Positions 36,093 to 45,573 are shown, counted from the stretch's first letter. The stretch: DNA of 64,000 nucleotides from Solobacterium sp. (GCA_017404505.1 JAFRCE010000013.1:1-64000); one strand, 5' to 3'. Notes: generated by a model not told the origin, from the sequence alone. Translations and numbers: made by a program.

Positions 36093-36998
36093 ATGGAAGT
36101 CAAAAAATGGACCTATGAAGAATTCCCGGAATATCAGGACGAACGTTTCCGTTCCATTGATACAGACGGCAATGATATCGGTGTCGTCTACCTGAATGAC
36201 GTTGAATATGTCAACATGGACGGTGTCCCTCTGCATCTGCAGATCATGATGCCCTACTGCCGCAACCAGATGAAAGGCAGTTATCCCTGCATGGTATACG
36301 TACAGGGCAGTGGCTGGAAGAAACAGCATATCCACGCCGGTGTTCCCCTGCTGTCAAAAATGGCAGCCCGCGGCTATGTCTGCGCCATCGTGGAATACCG
36401 TCATTCCGGCATTGCCGCATTCCCGTCACCGATCATTGACGCCCTGAATGCCGTACGTTTCCTGCGTCTGCACGCAGAAGAATACAACATCGATCCGGAC
36501 CGCATGATCCTGGCCGGCAGTTCCTCTGGCGGCCATACGGCAGTTTACGGCGGCTTCCGGCACAATGACGACACGGATGAGAACAGATTCCCGGGTGTTT
36601 CCGCGGAAGTCTCCGGCATTATCGATTATTATGGTTCCTGCAGTTTCATGTTTGATTACAGCAACCCCAGCACCATCAACCATCTGAAACCGGACAGCCC
36701 GGAAGGCCTGGAAGCCGGCGGCATCGATCTTTCCGAAAACGAGGAAATGAAACGGGCCATGTCAGCCGAATGCAACATTTTCGAAGATACGAAGATCGCG
36801 CCGATGCTGATCTTCCACGGCACAAAAGACAGAACCGTGCATCCGGAATGCAGTGTCCGTCTGTATGAGCAGATGATAAAAACAGGTCATGAATGTGAAC
36901 TGGTGCTCATCAAAGGCGCTGATCACGGCGGACCGGACTTCTGGTGTGAGGAAGTGCTGGCAACTGCTGACGCGTTCATGCAGAAGTGTTTCCGTTAA
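36093..36998 (+). CDS. Alpha/beta hydrolase, carboxylesterase-like
   Basis: About 301 residues of the BD-FAE/esterase-D-like group. The oxyanion region is VYVQGSGWKKQHIHAG; the nucleophile lies in ILAGSSSGGHTA (GxSxG) near residue 150; the acid is in HGTKDRTVH and the histidine in KGADHGG close to the C terminus. No signal peptide, so it acts in the cytoplasm on a small ester. AAGGA precedes the ATG at 36093. Monocistronic, ending at a bidirectional terminator. Confidence 0.88.
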   Translation: MEVKKWTYEEFPEYQDERFRSIDTDGNDIGVVYLNDVEYVNMDGVPLHLQIMMPYCRNQMKGSYPCMVYVQGSGWKKQHIHAGVPLLSKMAARGYVCAIVEYRHSGIAAFPSPIIDALNAVRFLRLHAEEYNIDPDRMILAGSSSGGHTAVYGGFRHNDDTDENRFPGVSAEVSGIIDYYGSCSFMFDYSNPSTINHLKPDSPEGLEAGGIDLSENEEMKRAMSAECNIFEDTKIAPMLIFHGTKDRTVHPECSVRLYEQMIKTGHECELVLIKGADHGGPDFWCEEVLATADAFMQKCFR

Positions 36999-37007
36999 GC
37001 GCACAAT

Positions 37008-37045
37008 AAAACCAGAGTTCAGTTTCGAAACTCTGGTTTTCTTTT
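37008..37045. terminator. Bidirectional terminator
   Basis: AAAACCAGAGTT pairs with AACTCTGGTTTT, followed by CTTTTTG on the plus strand and A-rich sequence on the other side. It lies between the esterase and the convergent YczE gene. Confidence 0.85.
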
Positions 37046-37050
37046 TGTTT

Positions 37051-37665
37051 TTATTCTGTTTTCGGCATCAGTTTCTGAGATACCGCCTGATCGAAGAACT
37101 GTGTAAACGGTCCCAGGCAAAGTGCGCATAACAGGGTGCCGATACCGATCAGGCCACCCATCAGGAAAGCGATCAGGGCACAAAGTGAATCGGTGAAAAT
37201 ACGGCAGGCGAAATACGGGAAGTGCAGATGATCCCTGAGGCCGAGAGCCAGATAGTCATACGGTCCGACACCGAGATCAGCTGTCTGATACAGTGAGATA
37301 CCCAGGGAAATGACAATGACCGCCGGAACCAGCCAGAGCAGCTGGATGAGGAAAGAAGAAGGATCGCCGCAGATGCCGTTGATCAGCTTGAAGAAGAAAT
37401 CAACGATATAGCCAAGCAGGACACCGTTCAGGATCGTACCGACGTTGATATACTTTCTTCCCCAGATCAGCGGGAAAATCAGATAGAAGCAGTTCATCAG
37501 TACCGTGACCGTGCCAAGGGAAATGCCGGTTCTTTCCGAGATGGTGATGTTCAGGGCAGTGAATGCGTCATTGCCGCAGTGTGACTGTTTGAACAGAGCG
37601 CAGCCAAGGCCGATGATGACGACGCCGAGAAAGCAGTAGAAGATGTTTTTTGCTTTTGCGTTCAT
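37051..37665 (-). CDS. YczE/YitT-like integral membrane protein
   Basis: 204 residues with five or six membrane segments. FLGVVIIGLGCALFKQSHCGNDAF at the start, and the internally repeated SLGISLYQTADLGVGPYDYL, show the YczE-type layout with two similar halves. Function is not established; some members are linked to export or envelope traits. It lies 18 bases after iadA and is the last gene of the operon. Confidence 0.82.
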   Translation of the reverse strand: MNAKAKNIFYCFLGVVIIGLGCALFKQSHCGNDAFTALNITISERTGISLGTVTVLMNCFYLIFPLIWGRKYINVGTILNGVLLGYIVDFFFKLINGICGDPSSFLIQLLWLVPAVIVISLGISLYQTADLGVGPYDYLALGLRDHLHFPYFACRIFTDSLCALIAFLMGGLIGIGTLLCALCLGPFTQFFDQAVSQKLMPKTE

Positions 37666-37683
37666 TTGTTTTTCCCCTTATGT

Positions 37684-38832
37684 TTACTGATAATCATAAT
37701 AATTGCCAACGCACAGACAGCCGTTGCGGACGACTGTCTTTCCCAATGCCAGAACCGTGTCGATCTTCAGATCCTGATCGAGCAGGACAATGTCGGCGTC
37801 CGCATCTTTCTGAATGCAGCCTTTGCGTGGATACAGCTGCAGTGCCTGGGCGGGATTGATGGTGATCAGGCTCAGTGCGTCGCCGATATTGACGTGATGG
37901 TCGGTGATCAGATGGCGGATCGTGTCATACAGGGTCACCATACTTCCGATGCCCATGCCAATCAGTTTACCGTCTTCCGACCATTGCGGAAAACTGCCGT
38001 TCGAATCGGAACTGAGCGTCATCTGTTCACGGCGCATCCGCTGCATACTGTCGTAAAGACGCTGAGCCGTCGCGGCTGTGTCGGTTCCCGTCGTGAAATC
38101 CGCATAGCCGCCCATCGCCACGAATTCCTCAGCACCGGGATAACTCAGATCGAAATGCGTCGGCCTAAACTGCCACACCGGCAGATCCGTTTCGTGCAGA
38201 ATGCGGACAACATCCGTGTATCCCTTTTTGCCGTGGCCGGTATGCATATGCACATAGCCGGCTTTATGGGCCAGCAGTCCGGCTGTTCTGGCTTCGGTTG
38301 CCATGCGGGCCAGTTCTTCAGCCGAGATATTGGAAGAGCGGTGATCGGAGATGGCAACCTTGACACCGATGATCTCGTCAATGAAGGCAATGTCGCCAGC
38401 CACCGTGCCGGTCAGTGTATTGGACGGATATACATAGGATCCGGTCAGACACCAGGCGCTCATACCCTGTTCTTTCAAGGCTTTGGTTTTGGCGACAAGC
38501 GCGGCGACGCTTTTGGCATGATGGTCTGTTCCCAGCAGTCCGACTACGGACGTGACACCGGCTTTGACGCAGTCTGTCATCTGAATCTCGCGGATCAGCG
38601 AAGCGAAACCGTCCTCGCCGCCGCCACCGATGATATGGACATGCTGGTCAATGAAACCCGGCACAAGATACTTGCCTTCCGCGTCGATTACCTGGAATTC
38701 GTCACGGTTCCACTGAAAGTCAATATGCGGAGCGATCTCGACGATCTGTTCGTTGCAGATCAGGACATCCTGTCTGCCTCTGTCTTCCGGCGCGAACACC
38801 CGGGCATTCTGAATCAGTACAAACATGATCAC
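37684..38832 (-). CDS. iadA: Isoaspartyl dipeptidase (beta-aspartyl peptidase)
   Basis: Amidohydrolase of 382 residues that cleaves beta-aspartyl dipeptides from damaged proteins. Metal ligands appear in GFIDQHVHIIGGGGEDGF; the bridging lysine region is GVKVAISDHRSSNI; further histidines are in GYVHMHTGHG; the catalytic Asp is in TLSSDSNGSFP. It starts with GTG at 38832, overlapping the aminotransferase stop by four bases (GTGA). An ATG two codons later is an alternative. The coupling with a D-amino-acid aminotransferase points to salvage of altered peptides or D-residues. Confidence 0.9.
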   Translation of the reverse strand: MIMFVLIQNARVFAPEDRGRQDVLICNEQIVEIAPHIDFQWNRDEFQVIDAEGKYLVPGFIDQHVHIIGGGGEDGFASLIREIQMTDCVKAGVTSVVGLLGTDHHAKSVAALVAKTKALKEQGMSAWCLTGSYVYPSNTLTGTVAGDIAFIDEIIGVKVAISDHRSSNISAEELARMATEARTAGLLAHKAGYVHMHTGHGKKGYTDVVRILHETDLPVWQFRPTHFDLSYPGAEEFVAMGGYADFTTGTDTAATAQRLYDSMQRMRREQMTLSSDSNGSFPQWSEDGKLIGMGIGSMVTLYDTIRHLITDHHVNIGDALSLITINPAQALQLYPRKGCIQKDADADIVLLDQDLKIDTVLALGKTVVRNGCLCVGNYYDYQ

Positions 38833-39689
38833 TCTCCGATACGATAGCCGGTTTCTTTTTCGACCATCCTGAAATATGCGTCTCGGATCATCGTGAACAG
38901 CATGGAGTCACTCATGCCGACCGGTTTGCCATCCAGTACATTGGCCCGGGCAATCAGCTTGCTGGAACTCAGAACGATCAGTTCGTCCGCTTCATACAAT
39001 TCATCCATCGTGATCTTTCTTTCCTCGACCGGAACATCCAGTGTTTTGCAGATGGCCGTGATATGTTTGCGGGTGATGGACGGCAGGATCCTGTCATCGA
39101 GCGGCGGTGCCATCAGTACACCGTCCTTCAGCAGGACGAGTGAACTGTGGGCGCATTCCATTACAAACTTACCGCGGTGGAACACAGCTTCCTGACAGCC
39201 CTGCTCTTCCGCGTACTGAGCGGCCAGAACATTGGGAATCAGATTCAGTGTCTTGATATTGCAGTACTGAAAACGCTTGTCTTCAAACGAAGCCAGCTTC
39301 AGTGATACATTCGGATCCAGCGGTTTCAATGGTGTGACCGTGATCAGAAGCGTAGTCGGTGTTCCCTCCGGCGGAAAAATATGATTGCGCCGGCAGTTGC
39401 CGCGGGAAGTCTGCCAGTAAACCGCCATCGGTTCCGTGCTTTCCGTCGCCGCCACGCAGCGTTCCAGTTCCTTCTTCAGAGTTTCCCGATCACAGTAAGG
39501 GCGGATCGACAGCATTTCCATGGAATGGAAAAAACGGTCGAGATGGTCTTCGATGGCAAACAGTTTGCCGTTGTAGGCAGGAGTGAAATCATAGACGCCG
39601 TCTCCGAAATACAGCGCCCGATCCTGCATCGGAATCTGCATTTCCTGCAGATTGCCAAGCACTCCGTTATAATATCCGATCATTTTCAT
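38829..39689 (-). CDS. dat: Class IV aminotransferase, probable D-amino-acid aminotransferase
   Basis: 286-residue PLP enzyme of fold type IV. The lysine is in NIKTLNLIPNVLAAQYA, and the phosphate-binding part is ECAHSSLVLLKDG. The sequence is closer to D-alanine aminotransferase than to branched-chain aminotransferase or ADC lyase. It makes D-glutamate or D-alanine from the keto acids. GAGGGA precedes ATG 39689. It is the first gene of the iadA operon. Confidence 0.85.
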   Translation of the reverse strand: MKMIGYYNGVLGNLQEMQIPMQDRALYFGDGVYDFTPAYNGKLFAIEDHLDRFFHSMEMLSIRPYCDRETLKKELERCVAATESTEPMAVYWQTSRGNCRRNHIFPPEGTPTTLLITVTPLKPLDPNVSLKLASFEDKRFQYCNIKTLNLIPNVLAAQYAEEQGCQEAVFHRGKFVMECAHSSLVLLKDGVLMAPPLDDRILPSITRKHITAICKTLDVPVEERKITMDELYEADELIVLSSSKLIARANVLDGKPVGMSDSMLFTMIRDAYFRMVEKETGYRIGE

Positions 39690-39759
39690 ACAATAATCCC
39701 TCTTTAAGAAAACAATACACCAATTCCTTCATAATTGGCAGATTCCGCGGTGCTTTTCC

Positions 39760-40551
39760 TCATCTGCCGCTGACAAAAGACAGCACGTCATAGAATTCCT
39801 TCAGATGAGGTGTGTCACGGTCTTCAATCACTTCCGTACCCTGCAGAAGTTCTTCGATATACGGATTCTGAAAATAGTCTTTATCACTGGCAAAAACGAC
39901 ATAATTGCAGAACAGTTCTGCCCCCTCGTCTTTTGCTTCCAGACAGTCCGTATAAGTGAACGCTGAAAGCAGCGTCTTCATTTCATCCAGCATGAAATCC
40001 GAGTCGTACAGTATTTCACTGCCCAGCAGATTGGCCGCGTAAATACCGTTTTCAGCCAGGCGGCTGCGGATCAAAGAAGCTGCTTCACTGCTCATCAGAT
40101 CGTATGCCGGATCATAGCCGGTAAAGGCGTCGTTGATGATCACGTCATACTTCTTTTCGTTTTCCTTCAGATACTCCCTGCCATATGCATGTATGATGTG
40201 CAGCCGGGCAGCGGCATCGGGGATATCCCGATACAGTTCATCCAGCCGGAAGTGTTTCATTGCCAGTTCAACCGTATTCTCGTCCGGTTCCAGCACGTCA
40301 ACTCTCAGGTGCGGATAAAAACGGATCAGATAGGCCGGCAGGGTATACATCCCGCCGCCGATCACGAGAACGTTTTCCGCTTCCGGAAACAGTTCAAAAG
40401 CCTTCAGAAAAGCCCGGTTATAAGGAAAAACCAGCTGGTGGCGAAGTTTCTCATCCAGATAGATGGCGGAATGGGCTGCGTCTCGATACAGATACGCGCG
40501 CAGTTTTCTGCCCTTTGGATCTTTGCCTTCCCTGATCTGATAACTGTTCAT
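39760..40551 (-). CDS. Spermidine-synthase-like methyltransferase-fold protein
   Basis: 263 residues with a Rossmann fold of the SpeE type: VLVIGGGMYTLPAYLIRFYP, the acidic VDVLEPDENTVELAMKHF, and IINDAFTGYDP. The polyamine active-site residues of true spermidine synthase are not clear, and no speD or arginine decarboxylase is near. A role as an unrelated small-molecule transferase is as likely. The gene for a phosphoesterase precedes it by 24 bases on the same strand. Confidence 0.75.
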   Translation of the reverse strand: MNSYQIREGKDPKGRKLRAYLYRDAAHSAIYLDEKLRHQLVFPYNRAFLKAFELFPEAENVLVIGGGMYTLPAYLIRFYPHLRVDVLEPDENTVELAMKHFRLDELYRDIPDAAARLHIIHAYGREYLKENEKKYDVIINDAFTGYDPAYDLMSSEAASLIRSRLAENGIYAANLLGSEILYDSDFMLDEMKTLLSAFTYTDCLEAKDEGAELFCNYVVFASDKDYFQNPYIEELLQGTEVIEDRDTPHLKEFYDVLSFVSGR

Positions 40552-40575
40552 GATCCTGATTTCTCCTTTTCTGTC

Positions 40576-41286
40576 TTACTTTCTGATTTTCGGAATATAC
40601 CATTTCTTGCCTGTTTCCAGGCAGTACACTCCCAGACTGCCGCCGAAGACACAGCCGCAGTCGATCATGATGTGGCCGTTGATTTCGGCGATCTTCCCCT
40701 TATACGGTTCCGGCAGGGAAAGCGTCGGGGTATGGCCGGTAATCACATATCTGTCTTTATAATATGGTTTCCGGGGATCACAGGATGTGAATATGCATTC
40801 TTCCAGTGTATAGTCACCGGGTTCTTTCTTTTCGTCAAACGGTTCAAAACCGGCATGAACGATAATGAATTCCTTGCCGCCGGCTTCTGTTTCTTCATAG
40901 AGCGTGAATTCTTCCAGATATTCCAGAATCATTTCCCGTTCTTCCGCGTCGCAGCGGCAGAACTGCCGGACCGTCATTTCGCCGCCGTCTTCCATCCAGT
41001 AGCGGAAGGAAGAAAGATCCTCCTCTTTCAGAGCCGCGATCGATTCGTCGCTGATTTCCACACCCAGCTTTCTCAGTACGCTGAGCGCCATGAACTCATG
41101 ATTACCGAGAACCGGATAGACATTGTCACGCATCATCATATCCTTCAGGATCTGAATGCCGTTTTCTCCCCGGTCCAGTACGTCGCCGTTCACATAGAGA
41201 ATATCGTCACTGCTGAAACCAATTTCTGCCAGGGCCTTTCGGTATTCTTCATAACAGCCATGGATGTCACTGATCACATACTGCAT
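40576..41286 (-). CDS. PPP-type metallophosphoesterase
   Basis: 236 residues, like bacterial serine/threonine protein phosphatases and diadenosine-tetraphosphatase-like enzymes. Metal motifs: ISDIHGC, VNGDVLDRGEN (GDxxDRG), PVLGNHEF (GNHE), and VITGHTPT. ATG 41286 lies 7 nt after GGAGGA; an ATG two codons earlier would touch the box. Probably cotranscribed with the SpeE-like gene downstream. Confidence 0.85.
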   Translation of the reverse strand: MQYVISDIHGCYEEYRKALAEIGFSSDDILYVNGDVLDRGENGIQILKDMMMRDNVYPVLGNHEFMALSVLRKLGVEISDESIAALKEEDLSSFRYWMEDGGEMTVRQFCRCDAEEREMILEYLEEFTLYEETEAGGKEFIIVHAGFEPFDEKKEPGDYTLEECIFTSCDPRKPYYKDRYVITGHTPTLSLPEPYKGKIAEINGHIMIDCGCVFGGSLGVYCLETGKKWYIPKIRK

Positions 41287-41369
41287 TGTCATTCCTCCGC
41301 ACTTATCTGAATAACAGAATCACAGCGAAAGAAACAGTCTTTCATTCTCCATCCTTCTGTGCTTCCCGC

Positions 41370-41396
41370 CAAAAAAACCGGATCCAGAGATCCGGT
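41370..41396 (-). terminator. Terminator of the peptidyl-prolyl isomerase gene
   Basis: ACCGGATC/GATCCGGT stem followed by TTTTTT on the minus strand, adjoining the stop codon. Confidence 0.85.
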
Positions 41397-42037
41397 CAGT
41401 CAATGACTTTGATACTTTCGATTACCGGCTGCTCCTTCGGGTCGATCGATCCGTTGGCGTCGGTAGGTTTGGCGTCACTGGCAATCTTTTTGGCGATTTC
41501 CATGCCTTCTGTCACATGGCCGAAGCCGGCATAGGCGGAATCGAGGAATTTCGCGTCCGCGACAGTGATAAAGAACTGCGAGCTGGCACTGTCAGGATCC
41601 TGGGCACGGGCCATGGAAATGACACCCTCCACATGGGAGATGTTGTTCTGCACACCGTTCTGGGAGAATTCACCCTTGATCGTTTTTTCCGAACCGCCGT
41701 AGCCGGTGCCGGTCGGATCGCCGCCCTGAATCATGAAGCCGTCCATGATACGGTGGAACGTCAGTCCGTCATAGAAGCCGGACTTGGCCAGCTGAACAAA
41801 GTTGGTAACCGTGATCGGCGCCTCATCCGCGTCGAGTTCCAGTTTGATCACACCGTAATCCCTGACGGTGATCTCAACGTGATGCAGACCGCTCAGCAGT
41901 TTTTCACTGGCCGGTTCCTGGGTATTCTGTGTGCCGGACTGCTCACTGCCTCCGGCTGTTTCACTGGTTGCCGCAGGTTTGCTGCAGGCACCAAGCATCA
42001 GTGCCGCAAGGAGCACCGGAATCATCATTTTTTTCAT
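41396..42037 (-). CDS. Cyclophilin-type peptidyl-prolyl isomerase lipoprotein
   Basis: 213 residues. A lipoprotein signal MKKMMIPVLLAALMLGAC ends in a clear lipobox, followed by a Ser/Thr/Glu-rich linker. The cyclophilin domain shows FHRIMDGFMIQGGDPTGTGYGG, ISMARAQDPDSASSQFFITV and AGFGHVTEGMEI with the catalytic Arg, Phe and Gln residues. It assists folding of exported proteins at the outer membrane face. Start at 42037 with GAGGGA upstream. Monocistronic. Confidence 0.92.
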   Translation of the reverse strand: MKKMMIPVLLAALMLGACSKPAATSETAGGSEQSGTQNTQEPASEKLLSGLHHVEITVRDYGVIKLELDADEAPITVTNFVQLAKSGFYDGLTFHRIMDGFMIQGGDPTGTGYGGSEKTIKGEFSQNGVQNNISHVEGVISMARAQDPDSASSQFFITVADAKFLDSAYAGFGHVTEGMEIAKKIASDAKPTDANGSIDPKEQPVIESIKVID

Positions 42038-42128
42038 ATTCTTTTCCCTCATTTTCCAATCAATGATCAGATAACGTTATAATAGTACCATCGAACCACC
42101 GTAATAAAACAGAATTGGAGCATTTTTT

Positions 42129-43049
42129 ATGACATATTATCTGATTGGTGAAATTCTGAAAGAATGCATGCCGGACGAGATCCAGGAGAGCAGCTGCCCG
42201 TATGTGGCCGTGCTGAAACCGGATGAATACCGCAGTGTGAAAGACTCTTTTCATATGGGTATCGATATGGATCTGAACCTGAACCGGATCAGCGACACCA
42301 AAGCAGTCGTCAACTACGATTCTCTGACCGGCACGTTCAACATTCCTGACCATGAGTGCTTCAGTTCCCATAAAAGCAAAGTGGCTTTTGCGCTCGACGA
42401 GAAAGGTATTGTTCTGATCGACGAAAGCGATTATACCGAACGTCTGCTGAAACGGATCCAGCAGACCAAAAGATGGAAACTGCCTTCCCTGGAACGGTTT
42501 ATCTATGATTTCCTGGAAGAGACGATCCATAATGACCTGCCCTTTCTGGAAGCCATCGAGGAGCAACTCGACTGTATGGAAGTGATGATCATGAAAGGCG
42601 ACATCAGTGAATATCCCGTACCGCTCAATGATATCCGCAGTGATCTTCTCGATATGCACAAGCACTACGAGCACCTGATCGACCTGGCCCGGGAACTGGA
42701 AGAAAACGAGAATAATTTCTTCAACGAGAACAATCTCCGTTACTTCCGTCTCTTCGGGGAAAGAGTGGAACGTCTGCAGGACAATGTCAGCCAGCTGCGT
42801 GAATACATTGTCCAGCTCCGTGATCTGATTGCCGGTGAACTCAGTATCAAGCAGAACAAGATCATGACCCTGCTGACGGTCATCACAGCGATCTTTATGC
42901 CGCTGACACTGATTGCCGGCTGGTACGGCATGAACTTTGTCGATATGCCGGAACTCCGCTGGCGCTATGGCTATCCGGCTGTCATTGTCATCAGTATTCT
43001 GATCGTGATCTTCTCTCTTGTATATTTCAAAAAGAAAAAATGGCTGTAA
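42129..43049 (+). CDS. corA: CorA-family divalent cation transporter
   Basis: 306 residues. A soluble N-terminal domain and long helices lead to two C-terminal membrane segments with the signature GWYGMNF after the first (TAIFMPLTLIAGWYGMNFVD). Carries magnesium or a similar ion inward. It is shorter than E. coli CorA at the N terminus, as in many Bacillota. AATTGGAG precedes the ATG. It ends in a hairpin terminator facing feoB. Confidence 0.9.
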   Translation: MTYYLIGEILKECMPDEIQESSCPYVAVLKPDEYRSVKDSFHMGIDMDLNLNRISDTKAVVNYDSLTGTFNIPDHECFSSHKSKVAFALDEKGIVLIDESDYTERLLKRIQQTKRWKLPSLERFIYDFLEETIHNDLPFLEAIEEQLDCMEVMIMKGDISEYPVPLNDIRSDLLDMHKHYEHLIDLARELEENENNFFNENNLRYFRLFGERVERLQDNVSQLREYIVQLRDLIAGELSIKQNKIMTLLTVITAIFMPLTLIAGWYGMNFVDMPELRWRYGYPAVIVISILIVIFSLVYFKKKKWL

Positions 43050-43053
43050 ACAA

Positions 43054-43084
43054 AAAAGTCTCTTCATCCGAAAGAGACTTTTGT
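43054..43084. terminator. Terminator between corA and feoB
   Basis: AAAAGTCTCTT pairs with AAGAGACTTTT across a 7-base loop, with T-rich sequence on the plus strand and A/T-rich flanks for the minus strand. Confidence 0.8.
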
Positions 43085-43092
43085 TCTTTTGC

Positions 43093-45438
43093 TCAGGACA
43101 GCCCGAAAGCCATCAGTACGAAGCGCAGCAGGAAGGTCATCAGCCAGGCCAGAGAACACTGCCAGATCACCGTTCCGATCGCCCAGCAGCTTCCGAGTTC
43201 CCGGCGGATCGACGCGACAGCTGCCACACACGGTGTATACAGCAGCGAGAAGATCAGCACCGCGGCGGCGCTTAACGGTGTCAGCACCGAAGTGATGTTA
43301 TCGCCAAGCAGAACCTGCAAGGTGGCGACGACGCTTTCCTTGGCCATGAAACCGCTGATCAGCGCCGTGATAATACGCCAGTCACCCAGACCGATCGGCC
43401 GGAACAGGCCTTCCAGAACACCGGCTGCTGATGACATGATACTCAGCGAGGAATCCGTCACATAGTTCAGATGCATATCGAAGCTCTGCAGGAACCAGAC
43501 CACGATCGTGGCGACGAAGATGACACTGAACGCCCGGGTCAGGAAGTCACTTGCTTTCTCCCACAGCAGATGCATGACGTTCTTCAGACCCGGCATCCGG
43601 TAGTTTGGCAGTTCCATGACAAAGGGAACCGCTTCGCCCTTGAATAACGTATTCTTAAACAGATATGCGCAGAGCACAGCCGTGACGATGCCGAGCACAT
43701 ACAGACCGATCATGATCCAGCCGGCCTGATGGGGGAAGAAACTGTTGGCAAAGAAACCGTAGATCGGCAGTTTTGCCGTGCAGCTCATAAACGGCGTCAG
43801 CAGGATCGTCATCATACGGTCGCGTTTGCTGGGCAGGGTCCGGGTCGACATGACCGCCGGCACCGTGCAGCCGAATCCGATCAGCATCGGCACGATACTG
43901 CGGCCGGAAAGACCGATGCGCCGCAGCAGTTTATCCATGACGAAGGCAATTCTCGCCAGATAGCCGCTGTCTTCCAGCATGGACAGGAAGAAGAAGAGCG
44001 TCACGACAATGGGCAGAAAACTCAGCACGCTGCCGACTCCTTCAAAAATGCCTTTGATCACCAGATCATGAACGGCCGCGTTGACACCGGCTGAAACCAG
44101 CCAGCCGTCGCAGACATCCGCCAGACTGCCGATCACGGCCGCCAGCTGATCCTGCAGGAAAGCGCCGATGACGTTGAAGGTCAGCCAGAAGACCAGTCCC
44201 ATAATGAGAATGAAACATGGCAGAGCGGTCCACCGGCCGGTCAGAATACTGTCGATCTTTTCCGAACGCAGACGTTCTTTGCTTTCCACCGGCTTACGTA
44301 CGGCCGACCGGCACACACTGTCGATAAAACGGAAACGCATGGCAGCCACCGCCGCGTTTCTGTCCAGGCCGCCTTCTTTTTCCATCTGGATCACAATGTG
44401 CTCGATCATCTCTTTCTCATTGTCATCCAGTTTCAGTATGTCCAAAACAAGCGGATCATTTTCCAGGATTTTGGTCGCCGCGAAACGCAGCGGCAGACCG
44501 GCCCGTTCGGCATGGTCTTCAATGATCGCCTGCACGGCATGAATGGCACGGTGCACCGCGCCGCCCATGTCTTCCTTGCTGCAGAAATCCTGCTGCTGCG
44601 GTTTTTCCTGATACCTGGCGATATGCACCGCATGTTCCACCAGTTCGTCAACACCCTGATTGCGCAGAGCGGCGATCGGCACGACCGGAACGCCGAGCAT
44701 TTCTTCCATCCGGTTGATGTCAACGGCGCCTTTGTTGCCGGTGACTTCATCCATCATATTCAGGGCGACGACCATCGGTATGTTCATTTCCAGCAACTGC
44801 ATGGTCAGATACAGATTGCGCTCGATATTGGTCGCGTCGACGATATTGATAATTGTCTTCGGTTTTTCTTCAATGACGAAATTGCGGGATACGATTTCCT
44901 CGGCGCTGTAAGGCGACATCGAGTATATGCCCGGCAGGTCCGTGACCAGTGTGTCGGGATGGCCTTTGATCACGCCGTCCTTGCGGTCCACAGTAACACC
45001 GGGGAAATTGCCGACATGCTGGTTGGAACCGGTCAGCTGATTGAACAATGTCGTCTTGCCGGAGTTCTGATTGCCCACCAGGGCAAATGTCAGTGTCGTT
45101 CCTTCCGGCAGAGGATGTTCTTCTTTCTTGTTATGATATTTTCCGTCTTCACCAAGACCGGGATGATCCGCGTGGACAGTTTCCCTGACTTCCGGTACCT
45201 GATCTGCCCGCTTGCCGTTCGGATCGACGGTGATCTGTTCCGCTTCGGCCAGCCGCATGGTCAGTTCATAGCCATGGATCCTGATTTCCATCGGATCGCC
45301 AAGCGGTGCCAGTTTGACAACTGTCACATATGCGCCGGGTATCACACCCATATCCAGAAAGTGCTGGCGGAGAGCTCCTTCGCCCCCTACTTCGGTAATC
45401 ACCGCACTTTCGCCGATTTTCAGTTCTTTCAGATTCAT
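43093..45438 (-). CDS. feoB: Ferrous iron transporter FeoB with fused N-terminal FeoA domain
   Basis: 781 residues. Residues 1-75 form a FeoA SH3-like domain (LKELKIGESAVITEVGGEGALRQHFLDMGVIPG). A charged linker leads to the G domain with G1 GNQNSGKTTLFNQLTG, G3 DLPGIYS and G4 NMMD. The membrane domain follows with the conserved Cys in LIGFGCTVPAVMSTRTL and a second gate region. It imports ferrous iron in a GTP-dependent way. The gene stands alone, with a perfect palindrome about 50 bases upstream that may be an iron-regulator operator. Confidence 0.95.
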   Translation of the reverse strand: MNLKELKIGESAVITEVGGEGALRQHFLDMGVIPGAYVTVVKLAPLGDPMEIRIHGYELTMRLAEAEQITVDPNGKRADQVPEVRETVHADHPGLGEDGKYHNKKEEHPLPEGTTLTFALVGNQNSGKTTLFNQLTGSNQHVGNFPGVTVDRKDGVIKGHPDTLVTDLPGIYSMSPYSAEEIVSRNFVIEEKPKTIINIVDATNIERNLYLTMQLLEMNIPMVVALNMMDEVTGNKGAVDINRMEEMLGVPVVPIAALRNQGVDELVEHAVHIARYQEKPQQQDFCSKEDMGGAVHRAIHAVQAIIEDHAERAGLPLRFAATKILENDPLVLDILKLDDNEKEMIEHIVIQMEKEGGLDRNAAVAAMRFRFIDSVCRSAVRKPVESKERLRSEKIDSILTGRWTALPCFILIMGLVFWLTFNVIGAFLQDQLAAVIGSLADVCDGWLVSAGVNAAVHDLVIKGIFEGVGSVLSFLPIVVTLFFFLSMLEDSGYLARIAFVMDKLLRRIGLSGRSIVPMLIGFGCTVPAVMSTRTLPSKRDRMMTILLTPFMSCTAKLPIYGFFANSFFPHQAGWIMIGLYVLGIVTAVLCAYLFKNTLFKGEAVPFVMELPNYRMPGLKNVMHLLWEKASDFLTRAFSVIFVATIVVWFLQSFDMHLNYVTDSSLSIMSSAAGVLEGLFRPIGLGDWRIITALISGFMAKESVVATLQVLLGDNITSVLTPLSAAAVLIFSLLYTPCVAAVASIRRELGSCWAIGTVIWQCSLAWLMTFLLRFVLMAFGLS

Positions 45439-45487
45439 CTGTTTTTCCTTCAGTCCTGTTTCAGTCTACCACAGCAGGGACACAAAA

Positions 45488-45504
45488 ATCTAACTTTGTT
45501 AGAT
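45488..45504. promoter_or_regulatory. Perfect palindrome between feoB and thpR, possible metal-regulator operator
   Basis: ATCTAAC-TTT-GTTAGAT is an exact 7+3+7 palindrome, 49 bases before the feoB start and upstream of thpR. Its TTAG/CTAA half-sites recall DtxR/MntR-family operators. No regulator gene is in the window. Confidence 0.55.
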
Positions 45505-45573
45505 AAAACTTACTCAATTTCCGGCCTGTGCGATCAATGCTATAATTTCTTCATCAGAAAGGACGAAAGAGCC

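Noticed and set aside
37666..38847. 393-codon open frame on the plus strand
   Set aside because: It is antisense to iadA, has no ribosome site, and its protein is rich in His, Gln and Arg with no recognisable family; it is a shadow of codon bias.
44398..45573. Long N-terminal extension of thpR
   Set aside because: It is antisense to feoB; the 164-residue form has a proper ribosome site, a TATAAT box and the normal family length.
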